From: Rhodoferax sp. OV413
GTDB lineage: Bacteria > Pseudomonadota > Gammaproteobacteria > Burkholderiales > Burkholderiaceae_C
Length of the DNA stretch: 64,000 nucleotides
Direction of reading: 5' to 3'
NCBI RefSeq assembly: GCF_900104385.1
Contig: NZ_FNJA01000003.1
Location: forward strand, 310,001 to 374,000
Shown: positions 9,056-17,763 of the stretch, piece by piece
How the letters are laid out: every line of letters begins with the position of its first letter
How positions within the stretch are numbered: the stretch's first letter is position 1
Program-made: the position numbers and the translations under genes
The notes under the pieces: model-generated
Told to the model about the DNA's origin: nothing
The model's input: only the letters and a program-made list of their open reading frames with translations
Databases searched by the model: none

Positions 9056-10481
9056 ATACATCTTCAAACCGGACAATATCGTCCTCACCCAAATAGCTGC
9101 CCGACTGCACTTCGATCATTTCCAGCTCGACGCGGCCCGGGTTCTCCAGCCGGTGGGTGGTGCCCAGCGGGATATAGGTGGATTCATTTTCGGTCACCAG
9201 GAATACCTCTTCACCGCGTGTGACCTTGGCCGTGCCCGAGACCACGATCCAGTGCTCGGCGCGGTGGTGGTGCATCTGCAGCGACAAAGTGCCCCCCGGT
9301 TTGACCACGATGCGCTTGACCTGGAAGCGCTTGCCGTTGTCCACGCTGTCATACCAGCCCCAGGGGCGGAACACCTTGCGGTGCAACTGGCCTTCGGAGC
9401 GGCCCTTCTGCTTGAGGCTTTCCACGATCTTTTTCACGTCCTGGGTCTGGTCCTTATGGGCCACCAGGATGGCATCGGCGGTTTCCACCACCACGATGTC
9501 GTCCACGCCCACGCAAGCAATCAAGCGGCCTTCGGACAAGGCCAGGGTGTTGCGGCAGTTGTGCAACAGCACGTCGCCCTGGCTCACATTGCCAGCTGCA
9601 TCCTTGGGCAGCACCTGCCACAGAGCGTCCCAGGCGCCCACATCCGACCAGCCGGCGGCCAGCGGAATCACCACGCCGGGCGGCAAGCCGGCCTGGCCGG
9701 AGGCTATGCGCTCCATCACCGCATAGTCGATGGAATCGCTGGGGCAGGCCGAGAAAACCTCTTTGCCGACGCGAACGAATTCGCCATCGGTCTGGCCTGC
9801 ATCCCAGGCGGTCTGGCATGCCGCCAAAATGTCGGCGCGGCACACGCCCATGGCCGCCAGCCACACCGAGGCCTGGACCATGAACAAGCCGCTGTTCCAG
9901 GAGTACGAGCCTGCATCCAGATAGCTCTGGGCGGTGGCCTGGTCGGGTTTTTCTACAAACCGAGCGATGGTGGCCGCGCCGCTGTCGCCATAGGCGGCAC
10001 CGGCCTGGATGTAGCCGTAACCGGTTTCCGGGCTGTCGGGGGTGATGCCGAAGGTGACGATGGCGCCGCCATCCGCCAGCAGCGCGCCCTGGCGCACCAC
10101 GGCCTGGAAAGCCGCCTTGTCGACGATCACATGGTCGGCCGGCATCACCAGCAGCACCGGGTCTGCGCCGCCGCGCAGCGCCGCCAGCGCGGCCAGGGTC
10201 AGAGCCGGCGCGGTATTGCGCCCGGTGGGCTCCAGCACGATGCTGCCGGGCTGGCCCATCAGGCGCAGCTGCTCGGCGATGACGAAGCGGTATTCCTCGT
10301 TGCACACCACCATGGGCGCCGCCACGGCCCCCAGGCCCAAGCCCTCGACCCGGCGCACCGTGGCCTGCAGCAGCGAATCGTCACCGATCAGCGGCAGCAG
10401 CTGCTTCGGGTATTTTTCACGCGACAGCGGCCACAGACGGGTGCCTGAGCCACCAGAGAGCACAACGGGTTGTATCAGCAT
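9045..10481 (-). CDS. manC: Mannose-1-phosphate guanylyltransferase / mannose-6-phosphate isomerase
   Basis: A 478-residue bifunctional type II enzyme making GDP-mannose for surface polysaccharide. The N-terminal nucleotidyltransferase opens MLIQPVVLSGGSGTRLWPLS with the pyrophosphorylase signature and KYPKQLL. The C-terminal cupin isomerase domain has FRPWGWYDSVD and the metal-site MHHHRAEHWIVVSG. The ATG chosen has GGAG six bases upstream; an earlier GTG would put the start inside that site. No other polysaccharide genes adjoin it, so it is probably a housekeeping copy. Confidence 0.95.
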   Translation of the reverse strand: MLIQPVVLSGGSGTRLWPLSREKYPKQLLPLIGDDSLLQATVRRVEGLGLGAVAAPMVVCNEEYRFVIAEQLRLMGQPGSIVLEPTGRNTAPALTLAALAALRGGADPVLLVMPADHVIVDKAAFQAVVRQGALLADGGAIVTFGITPDSPETGYGYIQAGAAYGDSGAATIARFVEKPDQATAQSYLDAGSYSWNSGLFMVQASVWLAAMGVCRADILAACQTAWDAGQTDGEFVRVGKEVFSACPSDSIDYAVMERIASGQAGLPPGVVIPLAAGWSDVGAWDALWQVLPKDAAGNVSQGDVLLHNCRNTLALSEGRLIACVGVDDIVVVETADAILVAHKDQTQDVKKIVESLKQKGRSEGQLHRKVFRPWGWYDSVDNGKRFQVKRIVVKPGGTLSLQMHHHRAEHWIVVSGTAKVTRGEEVFLVTENESTYIPLGTTHRLENPGRVELEMIEVQSGSYLGEDDIVRFEDVYGR

Positions 10482-10569
10482 AAAAGACTCCACTAAGATG
10501 AAAAACCAGGGGCCTTGGAGTGGCCATTGCTTTCATTATTGCAGAGCAACATGCAGAGCTGGCGCGCTT

Positions 10570-13431
10570 TTACCCCGTATTACGCAATGCAGCCGCAATG
10601 CCGTTGATGGAGATATGGATACCGGTCTGCACCCGCTCATCGCCCTGGCCGGCCCGGTAGCGCCGCACCAGCTCGACCTGCAGGTGGTGCAGCGGATCGA
10701 TATACGGGAAGCGGTGCCGGATCGAGCGCTGCAGCGCCGCATTGCCCGACAGGCGCTGCTTCTCACCGGTAATCTGCGACAGCGCAGTCGCCGTGCGATG
10801 CCACTCCGCTTCGATACTGCTGAAGACCCGTTTGCGCAGCCGTGCGTCGCTGACCAGCTCGGCATAGCGGGATGCCAACGCCAGGTCGCTCTTGGCCAGC
10901 ACCATGTCCATATTGCTCAGCAGGGTGCGGAAGAACGGCCACTGGCGGTACATTTTTTGTAGCACCCCCAGTGCGTCCTTCTTGCCTGCAGCGCCGTTTT
11001 CATTCAAAAACGCCTCGACAGCAGAACCAAAGCCATACCAGCCCGGCAGGGTCAGACGGCACTGGCCCCAGCTGAAGCCCCAGGGGATGGCGCGCAGGTC
11101 TTCGATCTTCTGTGAAGCCTTGCGCGAAGCCGGGCGCGAGCCGATGTTCAGCTCGGCGATCTCGCGGATCGGCGTGGAATCGAAGAAGTAAGAGGTGAAG
11201 CCCGGAGTTTCGTAGACCAGTGCGCGGTAAGCCGCCATGCTGGCTTCGGACAGCTGGGCCGCCGTCTGCAAAAACGCCGGCGTGGCCGACTTGGTGGGCT
11301 GCAGCAGGGTGGCTTCCAGGGTGGCAGCCACCAGGGTTTCCAGGTTGCGCCGGCCGATCTCGGGATTCGCGTATTTGGAGCCTATGACTTCGCCCTGCTC
11401 GGTCAGGCGGATCTGGCCGCGCACCGTGCCCGGTGGCTGGGCCAGGATGGCCTGGTAGCTCGGGCCGCCGCCACGGCCCACCGTGCCGCCGCGGCCGTGG
11501 AACATGCGCAAGGTGATGTTGTGGCTGTTAGCCAACTGGTCGAACAGATCGACAAGGGCAATCTCGGCGCGGTACAGCTCCCAGTTGCTGGTGAAAATGC
11601 CGCCGTCCTTGTTGCTGTCCGAATAGCCCAGCATGATGTCCTGCTCAGCGCCGCTGCGCTGCACCAGATCGGCCACGCCGGGCAGGTCGTAGAACTCGCG
11701 CATGATGGGCGCGGCATTGCGCAGATCTTCGATGGTTTCGAACAGCGGCACCACGATCAGGTCTACCGTGGCCTTCTGGTCCAGCGTGCCGTGCATCAGG
11801 CCCACCTCTTTTTGCAGCAGCAGCACTTCCAGCAAGTCGCTGACTGTCTCGGTGTGGCTGATGATGTAGTGGCGGATGGCCTGCACGCCATAGCGGGCGC
11901 GGGTCACGCGGGCCGCCTCGAAGATGGCGATTTCCTTGCATGCATGCTCGGAATATGGGGCGCCGACCACGCGCAAGGGCCGCGCGTCGTTCAGCAAGCC
12001 CATCAGCAGCTTGCGCTTGGCCATTTCGTCCAATGCGGAATAGCTGGACTCGATGCGCGCCACCGACAGCAGCTCGGCCACCACTTCCTCGTGCTTGTCC
12101 GAGCTCTGGCGCAGGTCCACCGTGGCCAGGTGGAAGCCGAACACCTCGACCGCGCGGATCAGCGGGTGTAGCCGCTCGGCGGCCAGGGTAGCGCCGTGGT
12201 TGGCCAGCAAAGAGGCCTGGATGGTGCGCAGATCGGCCAGGAAATCCTCGGCCAGCAGATAGGCGTTTTGCGGCGCCACGGCGTGGCGGGCCGCATCGCC
12301 GCCGGTCAGGCTTTTCAGCGTGGCGGCCAGGCGGGCGTACATGCCGGTCAGCGCCAGGCGATAGGGCTCGTCCTGGCGGTGCACATTGGTGTCGGGCGAG
12401 CTTTTGGCCAGGGCCTGCATGGCCGGCGTCAGCCCGACCAGGCCGGCGGACAGCGACAGCTCGCCGCCCAGGTAGTGCACTTCGGTCAGGTAATGCCGCA
12501 AGGCCACATCGGCTTGGCGACGCAAGGCGTATTCCAGGGTTTGCGCGCTGACGTTGGGGTTGCCGTCGCGGTCGCCGCCGATCCACTGGCCCATACGCAG
12601 AAAACTGTGCACCGGGTGGTTGCCAAGTGAGCCTTCCAGCTCGGCATACAGCTTGGGAATCTCGCGCAGGAATGTGGCTTCGTAGTAACTCAGCGCGTTT
12701 TCGATCTCGTCGGCCACTGTCAGCTTGGACATGCGCAGCAGCCGGGTTTGCCATAGCTGCATCACCCGGGCCCGCAATTGCACCTCGTTGGCCGCCAGTT
12801 CACGCGGTGCCAGCGCGTCCTTGACACTGGCAACGCCACGTTCACGGATCTCATCGCGCAGCGTCAGCAGCCGGGCGATGTCGCGCTCCGCGTCCAGAAT
12901 GCTCTTGCGCTGGACTTCGGTGGGGTGGGCGGTGAGCACCGGCGATACATAGCTGTGGGCCAGGGTCTGCGCTATTGTTTTAGGAGCTATACCCGCCCAG
13001 CGCAAGCGTGCCAGAGCCACTTCTATGCTGCCTTCCTGGGTATCGCCGGCGCGCTCGTGCACCGCGCGGCGGCGGATGTGGTGGCGGTCTTCGGCCAAGT
13101 TGGCCAGATGGCTGAAATAGGTGAACGCGCGGATCACGCTGACGGTCTGGTCGCCGGTCAGGCCTTTGAGCAGCTTCTTCAGCGCCTTGTCGGCATCGGT
13201 ATCGGCATCGCGGCGGAAGGCCACCGACAGCTTGCGCACCTGCTCGACCAGCTCGAACGCCGGCGCCCCTTCTTGCTCGCGGATCACATCCCCCAGGATG
13301 CGGCCCAGCAAGCGGATGTCTTCCACCAGAGGGCGCTCATTGTCCTTGGCGCGGGCCGGACGGGCGGGTTGGGACGGGCCTGGCGGGACGCGTTTGGGGG
13401 CGCTGGAGCTGGGGGAATCTGCCGTTGACAT
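10570..13431 (-). CDS. ppc: Phosphoenolpyruvate carboxylase
   Basis: A 953-residue enzyme that carboxylates PEP to oxaloacetate to refill the TCA cycle. The catalytic His169 is in [13 protein letters not shown], the second active-site block is [17 protein letters not shown], and the C-terminus ends in the conserved NG(I)AAALRNTG. It is about 70 residues longer than the E. coli enzyme, owing partly to a Pro/Ser/Ala-rich N-terminal tail of about 35 residues. Residues 138-154, just before the catalytic His block, appear to be encoded by a degenerate copy of the dispersed repeat. It seems monocistronic. Confidence 0.97.
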   Translation of the reverse strand: MSTADSPSSSAPKRVPPGPSQPARPARAKDNERPLVEDIRLLGRILGDVIREQEGAPAFELVEQVRKLSVAFRRDADTDADKALKKLLKGLTGDQTVSVIRAFTYFSHLANLAEDRHHIRRRAVHERAGDTQEGSIEVALARLRWAGIAPKTIAQTLAHSYVSPVLTAHPTEVQRKSILDAERDIARLLTLRDEIRERGVASVKDALAPRELAANEVQLRARVMQLWQTRLLRMSKLTVADEIENALSYYEATFLREIPKLYAELEGSLGNHPVHSFLRMGQWIGGDRDGNPNVSAQTLEYALRRQADVALRHYLTEVHYLGGELSLSAGLVGLTPAMQALAKSSPDTNVHRQDEPYRLALTGMYARLAATLKSLTGGDAARHAVAPQNAYLLAEDFLADLRTIQASLLANHGATLAAERLHPLIRAVEVFGFHLATVDLRQSSDKHEEVVAELLSVARIESSYSALDEMAKRKLLMGLLNDARPLRVVGAPYSEHACKEIAIFEAARVTRARYGVQAIRHYIISHTETVSDLLEVLLLQKEVGLMHGTLDQKATVDLIVVPLFETIEDLRNAAPIMREFYDLPGVADLVQRSGAEQDIMLGYSDSNKDGGIFTSNWELYRAEIALVDLFDQLANSHNITLRMFHGRGGTVGRGGGPSYQAILAQPPGTVRGQIRLTEQGEVIGSKYANPEIGRRNLETLVAATLEATLLQPTKSATPAFLQTAAQLSEASMAAYRALVYETPGFTSYFFDSTPIREIAELNIGSRPASRKASQKIEDLRAIPWGFSWGQCRLTLPGWYGFGSAVEAFLNENGAAGKKDALGVLQKMYRQWPFFRTLLSNMDMVLAKSDLALASRYAELVSDARLRKRVFSSIEAEWHRTATALSQITGEKQRLSGNAALQRSIRHRFPYIDPLHHLQVELVRRYRAGQGDERVQTGIHISINGIAAALRNTG
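12971..13018 (+). repeat. Degenerate copy of the dispersed palindromic repeat inside ppc
   Basis: The plus strand reads GCTATTGTTTTAGGAGCT, then ATACCCGC, a short spacer, and AAGCGTGCCAGAGCC. This follows the family order of left arm, AGCT core, GCGC, and AAGCG...AGAGGC. It is antisense to ppc and in frame, with boundary A|GCT on the coding strand. It is weaker than the other copies. Confidence 0.5.
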
Positions 13432-13543
13432 ACGTAAACTTCCTAGGTGGGCGAAACAAAGAGGCGGGCAGGCCGCATGCTAGCATCGACCTCCCCCCGA
13501 AACACCCGCTATTTCTTCCAAAAATTACCAACAGGTTACCGGT

Positions 13544-14467
13544 TTGAGCACACCGTCCGCGCCCTTCTTGAACATCGTCATCGCCACCCGCGAAAGCCGG
13601 CTGGCTTTGTGGCAGGCCGAACACGTCCAGGCCCTGCTGGCGCAGCAAGGCCACCATGTCAGCCTGCTGGGCATGACCACCCGCGGCGACCAGATCCTCG
13701 ACCGCTCGCTGAGCAAGGTCGGCGGCAAAGGCCTGTTCGTCAAGGAGCTGGAAATCGCCCTGGAAGAAGGCCGCGCCGACATCGCCGTGCACTCCCTGAA
13801 AGACGTGCCCATGGACCTGCCCGAAGGCTTTGCCCTGGCCTGCGTGCTGGAGCGCGAAGACCCGAGCGATGCCTTTGTCTCGAACCGCTACGCCACCCTG
13901 GCCGATGTGCCGCAGGGCGGCGTGGTCGGCACCTCCAGCCTGCGCCGCACCGTGCTGCTGCGCGCGCTGCGGCCGGACCTGCAGATCGCCCCGCTGCGTG
14001 GCAACCTGGACACCCGGCTGCGCAAGCTCGACGAAGGCCAGTTCGACGCCATCGTGCTGGCCAGTGCCGGCCTGATGCGACTCGGCCTGCCGGAGCGCAT
14101 CCGCAGCCGCTTCGCGCCCAGCAGCATGCTGCCCGCCGCTGGCCAAGGTGCACTGGGCATAGAAATCCGCGCCGACCGCAGCGATCTGATCGCCGCCCTG
14201 GCCCCGCTGGCGCACACCGCCACTTGGCAGGCCGTGGCCGCCGAGCGCGCCGTCAGCCGCAGCATGGGAGGCAGCTGCTCGATGCCCTTGGCCGCCTATG
14301 CCACCTGGCAGGGCACGCAACTGCATATAGACGCCGCCTGGGGCGATGCCGAGCAGCCCGCGCCCCTGGTCACCGCCAGCGCGCAGGCCGCCATCACCGA
14401 CCTGGCCAGCGCCACCGCGCTCGGTGAGCAGGTTGCCGCCCAGCTGCGCGCTGGCGGCGCCCGCTAG
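13544..14467 (+). CDS. hemC: Hydroxymethylbilane synthase (porphobilinogen deaminase)
   Basis: A 307-residue enzyme that polymerises four porphobilinogens in haem synthesis. It has [42 protein letters not shown] and the dipyrromethane-cofactor Cys245 in [11 protein letters not shown]. The only reasonable start is TTG at the first position ([10 protein letters not shown]...); no in-frame ATG precedes the conserved region, and the upstream frame is open without ATG. No strong Shine-Dalgarno sequence is seen. First gene of hemC-hemD-hemX-hemY. Confidence 0.95.
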   Translation: MSTPSAPFLNIVIATRESRLALWQAEHVQALLAQQGHHVSLLGMTTRGDQILDRSLSKVGGKGLFVKELEIALEEGRADIAVHSLKDVPMDLPEGFALACVLEREDPSDAFVSNRYATLADVPQGGVVGTSSLRRTVLLRALRPDLQIAPLRGNLDTRLRKLDEGQFDAIVLASAGLMRLGLPERIRSRFAPSSMLPAAGQGALGIEIRADRSDLIAALAPLAHTATWQAVAAERAVSRSMGGSCSMPLAAYATWQGTQLHIDAAWGDAEQPAPLVTASAQAAITDLASATALGEQVAAQLRAGGAR

Positions 14468-14488
14468 CGGGCACTGGCAACCAAGGCC

Positions 14489-15271
14489 ATGCACGCCATC
14501 GTCACCCGCCCCGCGCAGGACGGCCTGCGCTGGGTCCGCGAGCTGGCGGCCCTAGGGATACGCAGCACTGCCCTGCCCCTGATCGACATCGGCCCGGCCG
14601 CCGATGCGCAACCGGTGCGGCAAGCCTGGCAGCAGCTGGCCAGCTACCAGGCTGCCATGTTTGTCAGCGGCAACGCGGTCCAGCATTTTTATGCATTAAA
14701 TCAGCCTCTAGCGCAATCTATGCCTGCGCAAGCAGCTATCAGAACAAGAGCATGGGCCACCGGCCCCGGCACCGTGGCTGCACTGCGCCAGGCTGGCGTA
14801 GAACCCGCGCAGATCGATGCGCCCGATGCCGCCGCCGGGCAATTCGACTCCGAAGCCCTGTGGCACATCGTCGCCCCCACCGTGCAGCCCGGCAGCCGGG
14901 TGCTGATCGTGCGCGGCGGCGACCACACTGGCGAAAGCGCGGGCCGCAGCTGGCTGGCCGAGAAACTGGCCGGCGCCGGCGCGCAGGTCGACACGGTGGT
15001 CGCCTACGAGCGCCGCCTGCCGGTGTTCAGCGTCGCCCAGTTAGACCAGGCGCGACAGGCCTGCGCCGATGGCAGCGTCTGGCTGTTCAGCAGTTCTGAG
15101 GCCATTGCCCATCTGCAAACCCTGCTGCCAGGCCAGGATTTCCGCCCGGCCCGCGCGGTCGCCACCCACCCGCGGATTGCACAGGCCGCGCGGGCTGCGG
15201 GTTTTGGTGTTGTTTGCGAGTCACGCCCGACTCTGGCCGAGATAGTGGCCTCGATAGAATCACTGGCATGA
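14489..15271 (+). CDS. hemD: Uroporphyrinogen-III synthase
   Basis: A 260-residue HemD-family protein; it closes and isomerises hydroxymethylbilane to uroporphyrinogen III. It is poorly conserved as usual, but shows VTRPAQDGLRWVREL at the N-terminus, the hinge region LIVRGGDHTGESAGR and the C-terminal WLFSSSEAIAHL. Residues 69-86 (ALNQPLAQSMPAQAAIRT) are encoded by a dispersed repeat copy in antisense, in the variable part of the first lobe. It lies 21 bases after hemC and overlaps the next gene by four bases. Confidence 0.93.
   Translation: MHAIVTRPAQDGLRWVRELAALGIRSTALPLIDIGPAADAQPVRQAWQQLASYQAAMFVSGNAVQHFYALNQPLAQSMPAQAAIRTRAWATGPGTVAALRQAGVEPAQIDAPDAAAGQFDSEALWHIVAPTVQPGSRVLIVRGGDHTGESAGRSWLAEKLAGAGAQVDTVVAYERRLPVFSVAQLDQARQACADGSVWLFSSSEAIAHLQTLLPGQDFRPARAVATHPRIAQAARAAGFGVVCESRPTLAEIVASIESLA
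14697..14751 (-). repeat. Dispersed palindromic repeat, copy inside hemD
   Basis: The minus strand reads GCTCTTGTTCTGATAGCTG, CTTGCGC, ten variable bases, then GCGCTAGAGGCTGATTT. This is one of the best matches to the family. It is antisense to hemD, leaves the frame open, and has the A|GCT codon boundary. Local base composition is visibly less GC-rich than the rest of the gene. Confidence 0.8.
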
Positions 15272-16308
15272 ATGCCGAGCTGCCCCCTGAATCTGCCGCC
15301 CCGCCCACTCCATCGGTGACACCACCGTCCAAGGGCTCCAGCAAGTCCACGCTGGTTGTGGCGGGCGTAGCCGTGCTGGCCCTGGCCAGCAGCGGCATGC
15401 TGTGGCAAAAGCTGTCCAGCATCCAGGAACACCTGGCGCGGCAAAGCGCCGACGCCGGCGCCCAAGCCGTAGAGGCCCGCACCATGGCCCGCCAAGCGCA
15501 AGACCAGGCCCGCGAAACCGCGGCCCACCAGGCCGTCACCGATGCGCGCATCAGCGAAACCACGCTGCAGCGCTCTCAGCTCGAAGACCTGATGCAAAGC
15601 CTGTCGCGCTCGCGCGACGAAAACCTGGTGGTCGACATCGAATCCTCGGTGCGGCTGGCCCAGCAGCAAGCCCAGCTCACCGGCAGCGTCGAGCCCCTGC
15701 TGGCAGCCCTCAAAACGGCCGACGACCGCGTCAGCCGGGCCGCCCAGCCGCGCCTGGCACCGCTGCAGCGCGCCATCGCCCGCGACACCGACCGCATCAA
15801 ATCCGCCAGCACCACCGACACCCCGGGCCTGCTGATCAAGCTCGACGAACTGGTGCGCCAGGTCGACGAGCTGCCCACCGTCAACGCCGTGGTGGCCGCC
15901 TCCGCCGTAGGCGCAGACAAAACCACCAGCGGACCGGCGGCCAGCGAATGGTGGCAGCGCTGGCTGGACCTGGTACACCAGGAAGCCCGCAAACTGCTGC
16001 GCGTCAGCCGCATCGAACAGCCCGAGGCCGCTCTGCTGTCGCCCGAGCAAAGCTTCTTCCTGCGCGAAAATCTCAAGCTCAAGCTGCTGAATGCCCGGCT
16101 CGGCCTGCTGGCCCGACAGCTCGAATCCTCGCGCGCCGACCTGGCAGCGGCCACCGCAGCGCTGAACAAATACTTCGACCCCAGCTCGCGCAAGACCCAG
16201 AACATGGCCACCTTGCTGCAGCAGGTACAAAGTCAGATGAAGAGCGCCGAGTTGCCGCGGGTGGATGAAACCTTGGCCGCTCTGGCCACTGCCGCGGCGG
16301 GGCGCTGA
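15268..16308 (+). CDS. hemX: HemX-like membrane protein (putative uroporphyrinogen-III C-methyltransferase family)
   Basis: A 346-residue protein with a Pro-rich N-terminus, one transmembrane helix at about residues 29-48 (STLVVAGVAVLALASSGML), then a long Ala/Gln/Glu-rich, probably coiled-coil region and a C-terminal globular part. This is the HemX architecture. Despite its database family name, no methyltransferase motif is visible, and it is not the enzymatic HemX/CobA fold. ATGA overlap with hemD fixes the start at MNAELPPES. It probably anchors or scaffolds haem enzymes at the inner membrane together with HemY. Confidence 0.88.
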   Translation: MNAELPPESAAPPTPSVTPPSKGSSKSTLVVAGVAVLALASSGMLWQKLSSIQEHLARQSADAGAQAVEARTMARQAQDQARETAAHQAVTDARISETTLQRSQLEDLMQSLSRSRDENLVVDIESSVRLAQQQAQLTGSVEPLLAALKTADDRVSRAAQPRLAPLQRAIARDTDRIKSASTTDTPGLLIKLDELVRQVDELPTVNAVVAASAVGADKTTSGPAASEWWQRWLDLVHQEARKLLRVSRIEQPEAALLSPEQSFFLRENLKLKLLNARLGLLARQLESSRADLAAATAALNKYFDPSSRKTQNMATLLQQVQSQMKSAELPRVDETLAALATAAAGR

Positions 16309-16310
16309 GC

Positions 16311-17594
16311 ATGCGTGCGATTGCTTGGCTCCTGGCCCTGTTCGGTGTGGCCGTCGCGGTAGCGCTGCTGGCTGGCAACAACCAGGGCACCATCACCGTC
16401 TTCTGGCCACCGTACCGGGTTGACCTGTCCTTGAATCTGGTGCTGGTGCTGACGGCCGCACTGTTTGTGGTGCTGCACTTGGCATTGAAGGCGCTGTCGG
16501 CACTGTTCTCCATGCCGCAGCAGGCCCAGCGCTGGCGCCTACAGCAAAAAGAACGGGCCACCCACACGGCCTTGCTGGACGCGTTCTCGCACCTGCTGGC
16601 CGGCCGCTTCCTGCGCGCCCGCAAAGCCGCCGAAGCCGCCCTGCGCCAAGAAAAAGCCTTGCTGACCAGCGGCCATCCGCTGGCCCATGGCGACAAGCTG
16701 CGCGCACTGGCACACCTGATCACCGCCGAAAGCGCCCAGTCGCTGCAAGACACCGCTGTGCGCGATACCCATATGCAGCTTGCCCTGGACAGCACGGCGC
16801 AGCGCAATACCCTGGAAACCCAGGAAACCCGCGAAGGCGTACAGCTGCGTGCCGCCCACTGGGCCCTGGCCGACCGCGACGCCGATGCCGCGCTGCAATG
16901 GCTGGACGCCCTGCCCCAGGGCGCTGCCCGCCGCACCCTGGCCCTGCGCGTGCGCCTGAAAGCCAACCGCCTGGCACGCCAGACCCTGCCCGCGCTGGAG
17001 ACCGCCCGCCTGCTGGCCAAGCACCGTGCGTTCTCGCCGGCCGCGGCCCAGAGCATTCTGCGTGGCCTGGCACTGGAGCTGGTCAGCGGCGCCCACGACC
17101 CCGCACAACTACAGCGCGCCTGGGCCGAGCTGGAAAGCACCGAACGCCTGATGCCCGATGTGGCCATCCAGGCCGCACACCGCCTGGCCACCCTGCAAGG
17201 GGATGCCGGCTTGGCCCGCCAATGGCTGCTGCCGATCTGGGAGCAGCTGGTGGCCCACACCGAGCAGGAGCACGCCTACAGCATCAAGCTGGTGCGGGCG
17301 TTGGAGGCCGGGTTTGCGGTCTCCGACACTGCAATGGACCTGCCCTGGCTGCACCGGATTGAAGCCGCCCAGCAGCGCAATCCGCGCGATGCGAATCTGC
17401 AGTACCTGGCGGGCATCGCCTGCCTGCGCCACCAGCTATGGGGCAAGGCCCAGCAGCTGCTGACGCAAGCCGTACACCAGCTGACAGATGCCGGGCTGCA
17501 GCGCAGCGCTTGGCGCGCACTGGCCGACCTGGCTGAGCAGCGTGGCGATACGGCCGCTGCGCAAGAAGCCTATAAGCGCGTCGCCGCAACCTGA
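16311..17594 (+). CDS. hemY: HemY-like TPR membrane protein
   Basis: A 427-residue protein with two hydrophobic segments near the N-terminus (about 3-20 and 41-60), followed by helical repeats of TPR type. Typical is the N-terminal AWLLALFGVAVAVALLAGN with GTITVFWPPYRVDLSLNLVL. HemY of the proteobacterial hemCDXY operon is a membrane protein of unsettled function in late haem synthesis; it is not the Bacillus protoporphyrinogen oxidase of the same name. It starts two bases after hemX and ends the operon at a hairpin. Confidence 0.9.
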   Translation: MRAIAWLLALFGVAVAVALLAGNNQGTITVFWPPYRVDLSLNLVLVLTAALFVVLHLALKALSALFSMPQQAQRWRLQQKERATHTALLDAFSHLLAGRFLRARKAAEAALRQEKALLTSGHPLAHGDKLRALAHLITAESAQSLQDTAVRDTHMQLALDSTAQRNTLETQETREGVQLRAAHWALADRDADAALQWLDALPQGAARRTLALRVRLKANRLARQTLPALETARLLAKHRAFSPAAAQSILRGLALELVSGAHDPAQLQRAWAELESTERLMPDVAIQAAHRLATLQGDAGLARQWLLPIWEQLVAHTEQEHAYSIKLVRALEAGFAVSDTAMDLPWLHRIEAAQQRNPRDANLQYLAGIACLRHQLWGKAQQLLTQAVHQLTDAGLQRSAWRALADLAEQRGDTAAAQEAYKRVAAT

Positions 17595-17718
17595 TCGCTG
17601 CTCCAGACCCCGGGACACCCCCCAGGGTTTTGCGGGTCTGGCCGAGGCAGTGAGCTACCCATCACAGCCGGCGACTAGCCGCTAGATCCCGCGCCGCTAT
17701 CTACCCCGCACAAGCAAA

Positions 17719-17745
17719 AAAAATGGACCCGAAGGTCCATTTCTT
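17719..17745. terminator. Hairpin terminator between hemY and rne
   Basis: AAATGGACC, loop CGAA, GGTCCATTT is a perfect nine-pair stem flanked by a run of A on the left and a short T-rich tail on the right. It lies between two convergent transcripts and can serve both: minus strand with the U-run (rne), plus strand with TTTCTTG (hem operon). Confidence 0.85.
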
Positions 17746-17763
17746 GTTGGCAGGCTGAACTGC

